Below are positions 24,665-36,215 of a stretch of 64,000 nt of DNA, piece by piece. The stretch spans positions 100,537,501 to 100,601,500 of the forward strand of contig JAEOAD010000001.1 of the NCBI GenBank assembly GCA_036365145.1, in the 5' to 3' direction. Source of the stretch: Orientallactaga sibirica (Eukaryota; Chordata; Mammalia; Rodentia; Dipodidae). How positions within the stretch are numbered: position 1 is the first letter of the stretch; the number at the start of each line of letters is the position of its first letter. A program made the translations under genes and the position numbers. The notes beneath the pieces were generated by a model. That model was not told where the DNA came from, ran no database searches, and saw nothing but the letters and a program-made list of their open reading frames with translations.

Positions 24665-24952
24665 ACAAAATTAAGTGTTAAAGATTGAGAAGTGCAATTA
24701 TTTAAATCAAAGGAGATGGAAAATACAAGTCTGAACTGAAGGGAAATGCAATAGAGATTGAACAAGTCCTGAGAGTTTAAGAATATCCACTGAAATATAG
24801 CAAGGTATGACATGGTAAAAGGTGGTTCTATATTTGGCTGGACTAACTATTCAGATGAATATAATATTACTTCGGGCTTCTGGGAAGCATATTTCAGCAA
24901 CAACAGATGTTTCTCAAACTACCTTTAGTGGAGGTAAATTTAAGTAGAAAGA

Positions 24953-25178
24953 GGGGTCTACAAAGATGGCTTAGCAGTTAAGGCATTTGCCTGCAAAGCC
25001 AGGGGATATCAGTTCAACTCTCCAGGACCCAAGTAAGCCAGATGCACAAGAGGCCGCATGCATCTGGAGTTCGTTTGCAGTGGCTGGAGGCCCTGGGGTG
25101 CCCATTCTCTCTCTCTGTCCCTCTTTCTCTCTGCTTGTTTCTCTCTCACACACAAATAAATAAATATTTTTGTAAAAA
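24953..25178 (+). mobile_element. B2-superfamily SINE
   Basis: 'aagatggcttagcagttaag', 'aagtaagccagatgcacaag', 'catctggagttcgtttgcag', (CT)n and (AAAT)n tail. The three open frames over it are by-products of the CT run. Confidence 0.93.
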
Positions 25179-25500
25179 AATGGGACCCCAGACAGCTCCA
25201 GAAATCATGGTAATAGGGACAACAGCATCGGCACTTTAGGATACTATGCTTGTTGTGGGTCAACTATTTATGTGTCATTCTGCCCATGATTCATATTCCT
25301 GGGGAAGGGTAAGATGACCTCCCTTGCTCATTGCCTCAGCAAGAGGGGACACCTCAAAAGGCAGTCTAACCAAGACACAGAAATTAGAAGAAAACAGTTC
25401 TGGAAAGAAAATTTTAAAACGTCTTAGCAATAAATGGAAAAGAGTCATTGGACAAATAAAACATGTGTCCATTACATGGTACAGTGGAAAATGATACTGG

Positions 25501-25842
25501 TGTGGTGGTTTGATTTGGGTATCCCCCATAAAGATAGGTGTTCTGAATAAAGTTAGGTTCCCAGCTGATGGAGATTTGAGAATTCAGACCTTTTGGAGGC
25601 AGTGTAGTGTTAGGATCAGGCTTATGGGTGTTCTAGCCAGTTTCCCTTTGCCAGCATTTGGCACACTTTCCTGTTGTCCACCTGATATTGGCCAGGAGGT
25701 GATGTCCACCCTCTGCTCAAGCCATCGTTTCCCCTGCCATCATGGAGCTTCCCCTCGAGTCTGTAAGCCAAAATAAACCATTTTGTCCCCAAAGCTGCTC
25801 GTGTTTGAGTGATTTCTGCCAGTAAGGCACTTGACTGCAACA
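25501..25842 (+). mobile_element. Solo MaLR-type LTR
   Basis: It starts 'tgtggtggtttgatttggg' and ends 'gcacttgactgcaaca', with 'ccaaaataaaccattttg' near the end. Flanks actgg (25,496-25,500) and tctgg (25,843-25,847) fit a 5-bp duplication with one change. No interior follows. Confidence 0.9.
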
Positions 25843-25847
25843 TCTGG

Positions 25848-27440
25848 GAAGCACCAACATGTACACTTGGTGCCAAATCCTAATACAACATTTACTGATA
25901 TCAGTGTGTTTAGCCATTCTAACAACCATTGTTATCCTTATTTTACATAAAAAGATATATGTGTTGAGCTATTAGTAAAAATTATAACCCCTGCTTCCAG
26001 GGTCTACATGTAGGCCATTCTGCCTTTAAATGCATGTTGCCTATGAAATAGAGCAGCCAATCTCTGGCTAAGAGTTTTCATGGTTAAGGTAAAAAGGAAA
26101 AAATGCAAAGTTATTAAATTATCTCATTATACCATGGATCACAGGTATTAAAAGAGGTTTTGAACTTTTATTTTATGAATCAATATCTGATTCATGGCCT
26201 TAATTTCAGGAAAGCCTGGGAGATATAAAAAAATTACATTAGTTTATGAAAGTTAAATTTGTATGTATTCAGTGGGTGTAATTGAGGTTTAGAGACAGAG
26301 TTTTTCAAAAGTCCACTATCTATGCCTTTAAAATCAGAACGTTCAATGCCTAAATGTTATCAAAAGACTCCTTTTGATATTGACTCAAAGACTAGGGCTT
26401 CTCCTTTGAAGAAGGTGAGATCACTAACACCATGTCATTTCAGGTTCCTCATCACAGTATGGAATACTGTCACATAATTGGAAGCTTAGCCAAGCATAAC
26501 AGCGTTTACAGGTGATGACATCAATGAATACCACCCTTATCTTCTTGCTGGAGAACCCAGACCATTTCACCCTGGAGTGAGTTTATCACCTCAGAAAGGA
26601 AAAGGAACAAGAAGATTCTGAAAAGCGAGTGTCCACAAAGGAAGGGATGCAAATACTCTCGAGCATCTGTGGTGATAAGCAGAGTTCAATTGAGAGCCTG
26701 TGCTCTTAAAAAAAAAATGATGAAATCAAATAAGGGACTTTCATTGGATTCAAAGAGAGTTATACACAGTAGCATGGCTAATGAAAATAATAATTGGCAA
26801 CTAACCACAAAACATTAACAATATCAGCAATCAATGGAATGCTTATGACCTAGGAATGAGATTTTATTGTAACATGAATGTGTGATATGAATATTTTACC
26901 CAAAGTGCAAGGCTTTAAATGAAATAGAGTGTCACCTTTTTATAGTACAGCACTGATACATGATGTCAAAGTTTAATATTAACTCCAAATTGCTTTGTTC
27001 TTTTTTTAAAATCTTTTTCATCATGACCTTTATGATGATTACATGTTCCTATTAGATAATATATTAATAGACAAAGCCACAGTAGAGACCTAGCTTAGAT
27101 GAAATATCAGGAAGTCATTTGTGATAGGACACATTAATGATACTGTGATGTAAAGCAGCTTATAATATAATGTATACACAGTCCTAGACATGGGTATACA
27201 CCTGTCAGTGCAAAGAAATTATAGTAGAAGGGAAAATGGACTTACATATAGTACACCTTGTCTGATTTAATGAGAATAATATCAAAGTATCATAAATTTT
27301 CTCTATGTATTTATCTATTTACTATTTTAATTTTATTTTTTCACAATTTAATATATGTATGCTTCATAATTTGATCATTTTCTAAATCCAATACTCTCTC
27401 TTATCATCGTCCCACTCCTACTGAAGTATCTTATCATCTC
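25848..27440. other. No recognised feature
   Basis: About 1.6 kb without a recognised repeat until the (GA)n run at about 27,463-27,481. No frame of note. Confidence 0.5.
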
Positions 27441-27489
27441 AATACAGAGATAGTAGAGAAATAAGAGAGAGAGAGAGAGAGCACCTCCA

Positions 27490-27855
27490 TTTATTTTATT
27501 TTATTTTATTTTATTTTATTTTATTTATTTTATTTTATTTTATTTTATTTTATTTTATTTTATTTTATTTTATTTTATTTTATTTTATTTTATTTTATTT
27601 TTTTTGGAGAGAGACACAGAGAGAGACAGAGAGAGGGAGAGGAAGACAGAGATGGGCGCGCCAGCAGTGTGTCAGCTGCTGCGAACGAAATCCAGATGTG
27701 TGCGGCCCCTTGTGGTCAAGTGTGGCATTGCGCCCTTGAGTCACTTTGCATCTGGCTAAACGTGGGACATGGAGATTGGAACCGCTGGGGATTGGAACCA
27801 GTGTTCTTATGCTTAGGAGGCAGGCGCCTTAACCCCTAAGCCATCTCTCCAGCCC
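27490..27855 (-). mobile_element. B2-superfamily SINE (long subtype) with (TTTTA)n tail
   Basis: Reverse SINE with 'gagagagacagagagaggga', 'cagctgctgcgaacgaaatc', 'gtcactttgcatctggctaa' and head 'ccctaagccatctctccagc'. Flanks 'cacctcca' at 27,482-27,489 and 27,856-27,863 are an exact 8-bp target duplication. The tail is about 115 bp of TTTTA units. The body looks young, with little decay. Confidence 0.95.
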
Positions 27856-28064
27856 CACCTCCAATTTTTTAAAGGATTCCTTGCATCAACATGCCTGGAG
27901 GGTCATTTACTAGAGCATATATAATCAAGCAGTGTTTACATATTATTTATATGAAAATTTTCTCTAAGATATAGATAAGAAATAATTTTCTTCATTAAGG
28001 TGAAAGAAGAGATTTGAGAAGAGAAAACACTCTACTGAATTGCCAAGAATATCACACCATTGGA

Positions 28065-28219
28065 TGTATCTTCCCCCTCCCTCCCTTTGAGCCCTCTTTT
28101 CCATCTTCTTCCCTCCCTCCTTCCCTCCTTCTTATCCCTTTCTTTACTTTATCTCTAACTCCCTCCTTCCCTCTCTTTCTACCTTCTTTTCTTTTCTTTC
28201 TCTCTCTCTCTCTTTCTTT

Positions 28220-28252
<33 letters not shown>

Positions 28253-28256
28253 TTAC
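28065..28256. repeat. Pyrimidine-rich tract ending in (CTTT)n
   Basis: About 190 bp almost free of purines on the plus strand: (CCCTCCTT)-like, then (CTTT)n at 28,186-28,252. The 87-codon frame over it is compositional. Confidence 0.95.
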
Positions 28257-28257
28257 T

Positions 28258-28335
28258 TTTTTGGTTCTTGGGATTGATCTCAATGCCTCCTGCATACTAA
28301 GTGCACTCACTACTACTGAAATACACCCCAGGAAC
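28258..28335 (-). mobile_element. ID/B4-type SINE head fragment
   Basis: 'cttgggattgatctcaatgc', 'ctcctgcatactaagtgcac' and 'ctactgaaatacacccc' match a reversed ID head. The CT tract on its left would be its tail side. Confidence 0.55.
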
Positions 28336-29679
28336 TGCATGAATTTTCTTTTTGGTGGCAAACTTGGTCATTATATTCCATACATGCTGGGTTTTCTGCA
28401 GGTATTCAGATCTTTGCACAAGAAGCTTTGGAGAGGAGGCTTTAAAACAGCTTGGTTTTGAAGAGATGTGTAGCATTTTTTTCTCCAAGTCAGTATATTC
28501 AGCCTAATGATGAGAAAATATCAGGCAGGCCACATTTGAGAGACAGTAATGCAGGACCAATGTATCCAACTGTGTCAAGATCAAGAAAGACAATGAAATG
28601 GAAAGTGTCACGGATGCAGGAGACTAGGAAGACATGAGTGCATAAAACAATGGGACATCCTAGTCTGGAATTTGAAACAGGAAGAAGCTGCAGAGATATG
28701 AAGTGAGGATTCATCTTAATTAATGAATTACTAATGTCAGTTTCCTGGAGATGACTAAACTCATGGCAGATAAGAGGTCAACAAAAGAAGAAGGTAGTAA
28801 AATATTATCTTTGCAATTCTTCCACTACTTTAAAATCATTGCAAAATTAAATGTCAGAAAGTAATGAAGTGATCAAGACCCAGAAGATGTGATATATCCA
28901 TGGATTACAGAAGACAGACAAATGGTGTTCTCTATCACAGGAACAATTTAAGCACAGAAAGAGTACACTGTTTAATCAGAACACCAAGTATAAACTAAAT
29001 ATCCATAAAATGCTCATGACAAAAGGAATGATTATATAAGGCAATAAATATGGAAGAGGCAAATGTCATTTATAGAAGACTACTAGATATTAATTCTAAT
29101 TCCATCTTTTCATTTGATGGGGGGTGCTGGTTCTTTGCCCATCTACAATGAGCACTACGTAATGATTTGTCATAAAGAATTAAGTATGGAAAACAGAAGG
29201 ATAAGTTTGACTGCCACATCCAGTAGATCAAGGTCAGCATTGTTTGTAAAACTTGTGTAACTAGCATATATCTTTCATGTGATATGAGAAGAACAGAGCT
29301 TCTGCCTTGATGTACTTGATTCCCAAAATATACAGCTTTAGTTAAACCATAAGATAAACTTTGAGACAAACCTATATTGAAATACTTTGTACAAAATTCT
29401 TGACAAGCACTTTTAAAAACCTGCCATGGACATTGAAAACTAAGAAAGTATAAGAACCCATTTCAGACAAATGGAGCTCTAGGATATATACACACAAAAG
29501 CTAAATGTGGCATCTCAGACATGAACCGAAATAAACAAAAAATAAGAACATCTGGTAGAGTCCATGTTGAAGTTAGTATTTTAGCACTGATAAATAAATA
29601 AAAAAGATAAGTAAATAAGTGTTTTAGCAGTGGTAAATAAATCATGAAATGTCAAAAGGTTAAAAAAATAGGTAAACAG
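28336..29679. other. No recognised feature
   Basis: Mixed sequence. A part around 28.9-29.05 kb has weak likeness to old L1 ('aaatatccataaaatgctca'). No gene was seen. Confidence 0.4.
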
Positions 29680-29898
29680 GACTGGAGAGATTGCTCAGTT
29701 GTTAAGTCATTTGCCTATAATGCCTAACGACCTGGGTTCAGTTCCCTAGTTCCCCCATAAAGCCAGATGCACAAAAGGGTACATGCATCTGGAGTTTGTT
29801 TGCAGTGACCTAAGGCCCTGGTGCACCCATACTTTCTGTCTCTCCTTCTCTTTATCTCTCTGCTTGAAAGTAAATAAATAAAAACATTGAAAAATAAG
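29680..29898 (+). mobile_element. B2-superfamily SINE, first of a tandem pair
   Basis: 'gactggagagattgctcagt', 'gacctgggttcagttcccta', 'catctggagtttgtttgcag' and (AAAT)n tail. Flanked by 'taaacagg' on both sides (29,673 and 29,899). Confidence 0.93.
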
Positions 29899-29906
29899 TA
29901 AACAGG

Positions 29907-30167
29907 GGCTAAAGAGATGGCTTAGTGGTTAAGTGCTTAACTATAAAGCCTAAGGACCCCAGTTGGAGGCTAGATTCCCCAGTACCCACGTAAGCCAGAT
30001 ACACAAGGTGGTGCATGTATCTGGAGTGCATTTGCAGTGGCTGGAGGCCCTGGTGTGCCCACTTTCTCTCTTTTTCTCTGCTTCTTTCTCTCTCTGTCTG
30101 TCACTCTCAAATAAATAAATAAAAATTAATTAAAATTAATTAATTAAGTAAAAAACTAAAAAATAGA
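29907..30167 (+). mobile_element. B2-superfamily SINE, second of a tandem pair
   Basis: 'ggctaaagagatggcttagt', 'gtacccacgtaagccagata', 'ctggagtgcatttgcagtgg', then a long AAAT/AATT tail. It is followed at 30,168 by 'taaacaggg', the third copy of the target sequence. Confidence 0.93.
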
Positions 30168-30175
30168 TAAACAGG

Positions 30176-31619
30176 GTGAGGTTTAAAGGAATTGTGTATT
30201 ATATTTTTTCATATTGAGTGAATCAAAAACTAATCAAAATTTTAAAATATACAAAGAGTAAAAGCAGAAACAATGCAAGTAGTGACTTGTATGGATGCTC
30301 CTTGGAATGAAACTGCCTCTGACCATTCCCTTAGCAATGAAAGTGAGGCAGTTTAGAGGTGACAGGACCCCAAAAGTAAAACTATGGAATGTCATAGAGC
30401 CTATAGGGGAGAATGTATGCCTCATCACTTTGCGACAGATCACAAAGGCTAAAAGGGAGAATGGTTTTGTTTTTTTATTCTTATCTCAACAAAGGAGGTC
30501 AATAAGTATCAATAAGTATCTCTGTTCTTATCTCTTCCTTTCCTTAACTGTTTTCCAGAAACCTGATTACAGACTCCAGGCCTCAAGTGTTTAGCAGCCC
30601 TCCAGGGAGCTCACATAAAAGACTTTCACAAGGTATCAGGGTTGGCTTCTCCATTTTAGGAAAACCCCTCTGGCTTCCTTAGGCAAGAGCACTGCCTTCC
30701 TTCCTTCTCTTAAATTCTACCTAGTTTGGAACTTTATATTCTGGTCTGTAAATATCAATTCTTTGAATTCCTAAGATAAGAATATAGAGGCCACTGACTC
30801 AGTTGAAGTTACATGTGACTTGACTTTTCTGGCACCCTAACTTCTGAGCTCTAGCCTAACCAAGAGTTGATGAAGGCTCTGTCACTCTCAAAATACACCC
30901 CAAAATTACCACATCAAAATAGGCTATGTTTTCCTCTGGAAAAAAAAAGTGTTCATTCTCTATTGGAATGTCTTGCTTTTAGTTTTGTTTCAATTCCTGT
31001 TTTTAAGCTTGGTTTTCTGGAAAAATTCATCATGATATCTTGGATTATCTATATAGTACAATTGCATGATTTGATATCGATTACATGATAACACTATGAA
31101 ATTTTCAACTCCCTTCCATATATCCTAACCAAATAGCTCCTCTGTCATTCTCCTTGTACCCATTAGGTGATGGCAGAGCTTTCTCTGTCCTCTTCCTCCT
31201 TTGCAAGCTGCATAATACTTGGGCCCTTTTCACAAAAATCATCCCTGTGGCTTTCTAATCATGTTCCTTACTTTCTCTCCTAATCATGCCTCATCAGCTG
31301 ATAATTTCTAACTTCAGCACTGCTTGGGGGAAAAAGGCTTGTCCTAATGAAGGACTTATGGGTACTTCCCTTTCCACTTCAGGAAAGAGCTACTTATTTC
31401 TAAATTCACAACACAAGATGCTCCAAAACTTAGAAGAGTGCTTCCAAAAGCTACAGTATCACTGTCATGAAAGCAGTTATCAAGATACTATGTTTCATAA
31501 AACATAAACACAATGAGAATAGAGCATAAAGCATATCTCGGGATGCAGAATACACAGATAAGAGTGCAACTGTAACATGGGACTACTACCTTGTCTTGTC
31601 TCTGGAAATGTTAAATAAG
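30176..31619. other. No recognised feature
   Basis: Fairly complex sequence with no repeat I can name. A 99-codon frame at 30,295-30,594 and a 73-codon frame at 31,286-31,507 have no family likeness, so no gene is called. Confidence 0.45.
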
Positions 31620-31632
31620 AATTGCTTGATAG

Positions 31633-31796
31633 TTGGGTGTGGTGGCACACGCCTTCCATCCCAGCACTCCAGAGGCAGGAGTAGGAGGATGACCCAGAGG
31701 CCACCCTGAGACTACATAGTGAATTCCAGGTCAGCCTGGACTAGAGTGAAACCCTACCTCCAAAAACCAAAACAAAAAAAAAGAAGAAGAAGAAGA
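31633..31796 (+). mobile_element. B1 SINE
   Basis: 'gttgggtgtggtggcacacg', 'tagtgaattccaggtcagcc', 'gtgaaaccctacctcc' and A/(AAG)n tail, directly joined to the next SINE. Confidence 0.93.
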
Positions 31797-32008
31797 AGGG
31801 CGGAGAGATAAATGGCTTAGAGTTTGAGGCATTTGCCTGCAAAGCCAAAGGATCCCAGTTTGATAAGCCAGATGCACAAGGGAGCACATGCATCTGGAGT
31901 TCATTTGCAGTGGCTGGAGGCCCTGGAGTGCCTATTCGCTCTCTTCCTCTCTCTCTGCCTCTTTCTATCTCTCAAATAAATAAATAAATAAAATATATTT
32001 AAAAAAAT
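31797..32008 (+). mobile_element. B2-superfamily SINE joined to the B1 tail
   Basis: 'agggcggagagataaatggc', 'aagccagatgcacaagggag', 'ctggagttcatttgcagtgg' and (AAAT)n. The B1 and SINE together are bracketed by 'aattgcttgat' (31,620) and 'aattgctcgat' (32,009). Confidence 0.9.
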
Positions 32009-32019
32009 AATTGCTCGAT

Positions 32020-32589
32020 GGGGAAAATATTGGTAACAAATATGTTAAGAACATCAACTCAATAAGTTGTTCAAATGTTACTATGTTTTCCAAAGAAATA
32101 TAAATGAGGACAGGAGTGAAGGACAGAGCTTAGCCCATGGAGTAACCCATGCCTGAAGCTACTGACCACACAAAAGTTACCAACTCTTTTCTACACTTGT
32201 TGAGCCTGAAGAAAAAACAACAACAGAAAAAGGGAAAATAAAATAAGAGCTACAGAGCATCCACATAGTCTGAAAAAGTAGTTAGTTTATAAGTGATCTT
32301 GGGCTTTCTAGATACAAGGCATTTTTTTATAAACATCTTATTTAATTTTAAGATTAAAAAGCCAAACAATCTCAAATATGACTGAGGAAGTAGAACAAGC
32401 AGATTTAAAAAATATAGGCAATTCTCATAATATAGGATACAGCTATCCTAAAACGTCATATTTGCACTTCTTAGTATTTATCTAAGAGAAGTAAAGCTAT
32501 GTTTACAAAAAAAAAGTCACAACAAGCTTTTGGAAGCTTTACCTATGGTAGATGAAAAATATTTTTTAAATGTATATCAAAAAAGAATT
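32020..32589. other. No recognised feature
   Basis: AT-rich DNA, possibly old L1. No gene was seen. Confidence 0.4.
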
Positions 32590-32935
32590 TTGGGACTAGA
32601 ATAGCTCAGCAGTTAATTGTACTTCCTATGCAATTATGAGGACCTGAATGGGTCTGAAACCACCTCAGTTTGAATCTTAACATCTCACATAAACAGCTGG
32701 GCATAGCCGAATGCATCTGCACCCCTATAACCACTTATAACAAAGAGACCAGAAAACAGCAAGGTCCAGCGTCAGTAAAAAGATGGCACTCAAAGATGAA
32801 TGGTCATGAACAGGACACTTGACTTTAGGCTACAAGTACCACTTGCCACTCACTACAAGCAATTCTGTGGGGGCACTGCAGGGGCAAATACAGGTGCACA
32901 GACCATACAGATACACAAGCAAGCAAAAAAAGAAA
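32590..32935 (+). mobile_element. B3-like SINE, old
   Basis: Head 'gggactagaatagctcagca' and 'gcaattatgaggacctgaat', middle 'acagctgggcatagccgaat', CA-rich right end 'agatacacaagcaagc'. The body has a disordered centre, possibly an internal duplication. Confidence 0.6.
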
Positions 32936-33203
32936 AGAATGGTTAATTAAATGGTGGAATATATATATAGTTCAGCAATTAAAATATCAAACATGTAACA
33001 AATTTACAACCAATGTGAGCTGCAGAAAATGTGATTTTTGCTGAAAGGTGATGAACCTTGTATTAATACATTTACATAAATTTGGAGAAAAGTAAGGAAC
33101 ATCATAATAATGATAAGACTGGTTGCATATATGTGGGACACACTGTCATCTGGAGTGGTAGAAGTGTTTTATATGTGGAGTACACTGTCTTGTGGTGTGG
33201 TAG

Positions 33204-34351
33204 TGAAGGAGGATAGGAGAAAGCCAGCTCCTTTTGGGCAGTTTCAGTTAGAAATTGAGGCTCAGAGAGAACCAGGAGATACCACCCCACATGGCACCTC
33301 ACCATGGCACAGAATGGAACTCTTGGCAGAAATGGAACTCATGTCTGATTGAGACTGGTCTACAGCACCCCCAGCTGCCCACAGTCTAGTGCACTACCTG
33401 GATAAGCTGGCCCAGGTTGGCTGGCTTTGGGATCTGTCCTCCAATGGGTGATTCCCCTTGCCTATAAAGGCTTCTGTTTTCTTCCTGTCACTGGCTCCCT
33501 CCTGCTCCACTCAGCTCCCCTCTGCTTTCTTAGCTGGGCCACAGAGACACATGTGAGTCTGGCTTCCCCATCACCCAGCCTGGCTGGGGAGGGTGGGGGA
33601 AAGCATAAAACCAATTCTTAGTCTGATGAACTCTTCTGCTTGCCTCTGCTTTATAGTTTGGGATAACTTCTCACTTTGATTATATTCATGATTTTCCTCT
33701 GGTCTCCTAATCTACCATCTATATATTTCCCTTATATGCCAGATCTACCACATTGGGTGCTTTCACTCACACTTGGTCTGCTACCTGTGTAATTCCTTTA
33801 AACTCCAGGTAACCATGAGAGTAACTTTCTTCATTACTAATTTCTCTTGATTTCTTGGTCTATGCTTTGTTATTTTCTTTCTTGTTTTTCCTTGAGCCTG
33901 ACCATTTGCCTTCTTAACTTCCCTCCACAGGAATGCACATGGCACATGCCATGTGTGTTCCTGCTAAGTCTCCCTACCTATATTCCACAAACTTGAGGCC
34001 CTACCTCAGTCTTTCCTCGAAAGCATCAGTTTAACAACCCTTCATGTGCTTGTGGCTTTGCACTGGTTTCCCCCCGAAAAACCTCAATTTCTTTTAAAGG
34101 TACCTTATAAACTATGCAGCTTCCACATGAGAGCTTGTTTCCTGCTTCCCATGTGTTTATGACTGTGTTCTAGTTCCTAGTCATCCTTAAATAAATCTCC
34201 AAACTTGTGATTTCTCCATAAATAAACTTAATACTTGATAATTTATCCTTGAATCTATCTTTATAAATTCTTTATTATATTTAGGACAGAACTCAAAAGT
34301 TGGGGTCATAAATTTTAGAGGACTCCTCCTGTACCCCCAAATCCTGCATCA
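33204..34351 (+). mobile_element. Solo LTR of about 1.15 kb, probably class I ERV
   Basis: It starts TGAAGGAGG and ends CCTGCATCA, imperfect inverted ends of the TG...CA type. It lies between 'gtag' (33,200-33,203) and 'atag' (34,352-34,355), and when removed it restores a repeat unit of the flank ('tggtagaagtgtt'). A CCAAT at about 33,441, TATAAAGG at 33,463 and AATAAA at 34,190 and 34,220 have the order of a retroviral promoter and polyadenylation site. No coding interior is present. The 4-bp duplication suggests class I, and the family is not recognised. The strand is from TATA and AATAAA. Confidence 0.7.
33441..33470 (+). promoter_or_regulatory. CCAAT and TATA boxes of the solo LTR
   Basis: CCAAT at 33,441 and TATAAAGG at 33,463, 22 bases apart, in a GC-richer setting with CT-rich sequence downstream. 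This would be the U3 promoter of the LTR. Activity cannot be judged. Confidence 0.5.
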
Positions 34352-34874
34352 ATAGAAGTGTTCTCTATGTGGGTTGTATATAAGTGTATAGTTGCGGCAC
34401 ACTGTCTTTTGGTGTGATAGAAGTGTTCTATATATGGTTTGATTAGAGGTTATATAATCATCATAGATTTATCATACCATGGCTTATTGTCTATAATTAA
34501 GAAAGTTGTCAATAAAAACTTTTAAAAATCTCTTTGAATTGTTTCAATGCATCTCACTGTTTGTATTCCCCTTAATTATACATGGCAGAATATTTGAATC
34601 AATTGGCTGATCATGTGGCCCATTATACTCAGCCAGTGCTATCCTCACTAAACTTTGGATTTGTGAGAACATGAGATATGACAAAAGATGTGAGAGCAAT
34701 TCCTCAAGTAAACCAAGAACACAGCCATAATGGCAAACTAACCTCTCCCCCAGTTTCTTGTGTTCATTTAATAATAGTTGGACACCCCTAGGCATAGTGA
34801 ATCTTTGTGAATTCATTCATACAAAGACTTACCCTTTTATTAGAAAATATTTTCTTTAAATTTTATACTGTTTA

Positions 34875-35016
34875 CTTTTTATGTAGGGTCTCACTTTAGC
34901 TCAGCCTGACTTGAAACTTACTTTGAGGTCCCAGGCTAGTCTTGAACTCACAGTGATCCTCCTACCTTTGCCTCCAGAGTGCTGGGATTAAAGACATGTG
35001 CCACCACACTCGACAC
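34875..35016 (-). mobile_element. B1 SINE, diverged
   Basis: 'tgtagggtctcactttagct', 'cttgaactcacagtgatcct' and 'gtgctgggattaaagacatg', reversed. Confidence 0.88.
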
Positions 35017-35848
35017 TTTTGTTGAACAAAAATATATAAAACATAATTAAAACTAATATTTATATATCATTTCACTTTTTTCCTAAGAATAATAATTACT
35101 CTCATGATATACCTACATTAAATTTATGAGAAATTCCATTAAAAGCATTAACAGTCAAGGATGTTAATATAATTTTATTATAAGAAGCTGTTTTTCAACA
35201 TTGTTACTCTATTTTTGAGCACTATTGGTCTATGTAAGAATGTGCTAACTTGAAATTATGCTTATTAATTACAAATAAGCATGGAGAAGGGATGGAGACA
35301 ATTAGGAGGGAAGAGAAATGAAATAAAATGGGGAAAATAGGAAATGTAAGCAGAAAGAAGGGTCCATAAGGAGGAGGGGGAGAAAAGTAGGGGGAAAGAA
35401 TACAATTCTATTTATGAAAAAAATAGAGATTAAAAAAGAACTAAATAAAGAACAAGGTATAATTGGCAAAGAAAGTCAGATGTAATTCATTATAAATTAT
35501 TCAGAACTAATAAAAGATGTCAGTGATAAATATAAAGAAAAGCATTTGTATTCCAAAAGATGGAGTGCCAATGGAGGGAGTATGACCGAAGAAAATGTGA
35601 TGGACAGATATCAAGGGAACTTCTGCTTCAAGGAATATAATATCCATGAAACTCAAACTAAGAGCAGAGATTGGTGAGCTAGCTTGAGTCTGTATGGAAT
35701 ACATATCCACTGTTCACTCTTAAACATTGGAATTCTTGGTTATCTGAAAGATGGAAATGTTGCTTTTTTTTTTTTTTTCACCGTGTGTACCACACACTTC
35801 CATGAATTTCAGCTTACTGAAATGCTTGTTAGCAGTTTTGTTTAAGAT
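35017..35848. other. No recognised feature, purine-rich part
   Basis: 35,280-35,400 is strongly purine-rich ('gaggagggggagaaaagtag'), which can be an L1 3' UTR remnant in sense direction. The rest is AT-rich and unassigned. Confidence 0.4.
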
Positions 35849-36020
35849 GGATATTGTGGGGAACCATTGGGCACTAGGTAACCAAAAGTGCCTCCATCTT
35901 GAGTAATGACTCCATTTTGTGATAAGTTGTCTGTTCTGGAAAGTCACAAGATCTGCAGTTGTTTATTAACCCATGCACAGAGAAAGAACAATGTAACCCA
36001 CAGAGAATGAGAAAGTTGTT

Positions 36021-36140
36021 ATCTTGTGGTTTTGAGGCTGGGGCCTTATCCTGTTGAAACATCTTGTGACTTTGGGGCTGGGACCTTATCCTGTTGAAAC
36101 ATCTTGTGACCTTGGGGCTGGGACATTATCCTGTTGAAAC
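36021..36140 (+). repeat. Three 40-bp direct repeats in the LTR U3
   Basis: Units start 'cttgtgg', 'cttgtgac' and 'cttgtgac' at 36,023, 36,063 and 36,103. Each contains 'ggctggg' and ends 'tatcctgttgaaaca'. The spacing is exactly 40 bp. Such tandem units in U3 are often enhancers; that role here is inferred. Confidence 0.93.
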
Positions 36141-36188
36141 AGAACTGTATCAATACCTAAACTGCTGACAAACTTCCCTGTTCTGCTG

Positions 36189-36215
36189 TATAAAAGGCAC
36201 CCTGAGAAAAATAAA
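36189..36215 (+). promoter_or_regulatory. TATA box and polyadenylation signal of the class II solo LTR
   Basis: 'tataaaag' at 36,189-36,196 and 'aataaa' at 36,210-36,215. Confidence 0.6.

Larger units (their letters stand above)
32960..34535 (+). mobile_element. Possible old L1 3' end split by the solo LTR
   Basis: The flanks of the solo LTR contain repeats of 'acactgtc...tggtagaagtgtt' and end 'gtcaataaaaactttt' at about 34,510-34,526, which resembles old L1 3' ends ('...aataaagctgttt'). The units 'cacactgtcatctggagtgg', 'tacactgtcttgtggtgtgg' and 'cacactgtcttttggtgtga' form a small tandem duplication. Assignment is weak. Confidence 0.3.

Noticed and set aside
28014..28277. 87-codon frame rich in Ser/Leu/Phe
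   Set aside because: Translation of a pyrimidine-rich simple-sequence tract.
30295..30594. 99-codon frame as exon
   Set aside because: No known domain, and an overlapping reverse frame exists. Nothing beyond length supports it.
36021..36140. CRISPR-like array of regular repeats
   Set aside because: Head-to-tail 40-bp tandem copies without spacers, inside a retroviral LTR of a mammalian genome.
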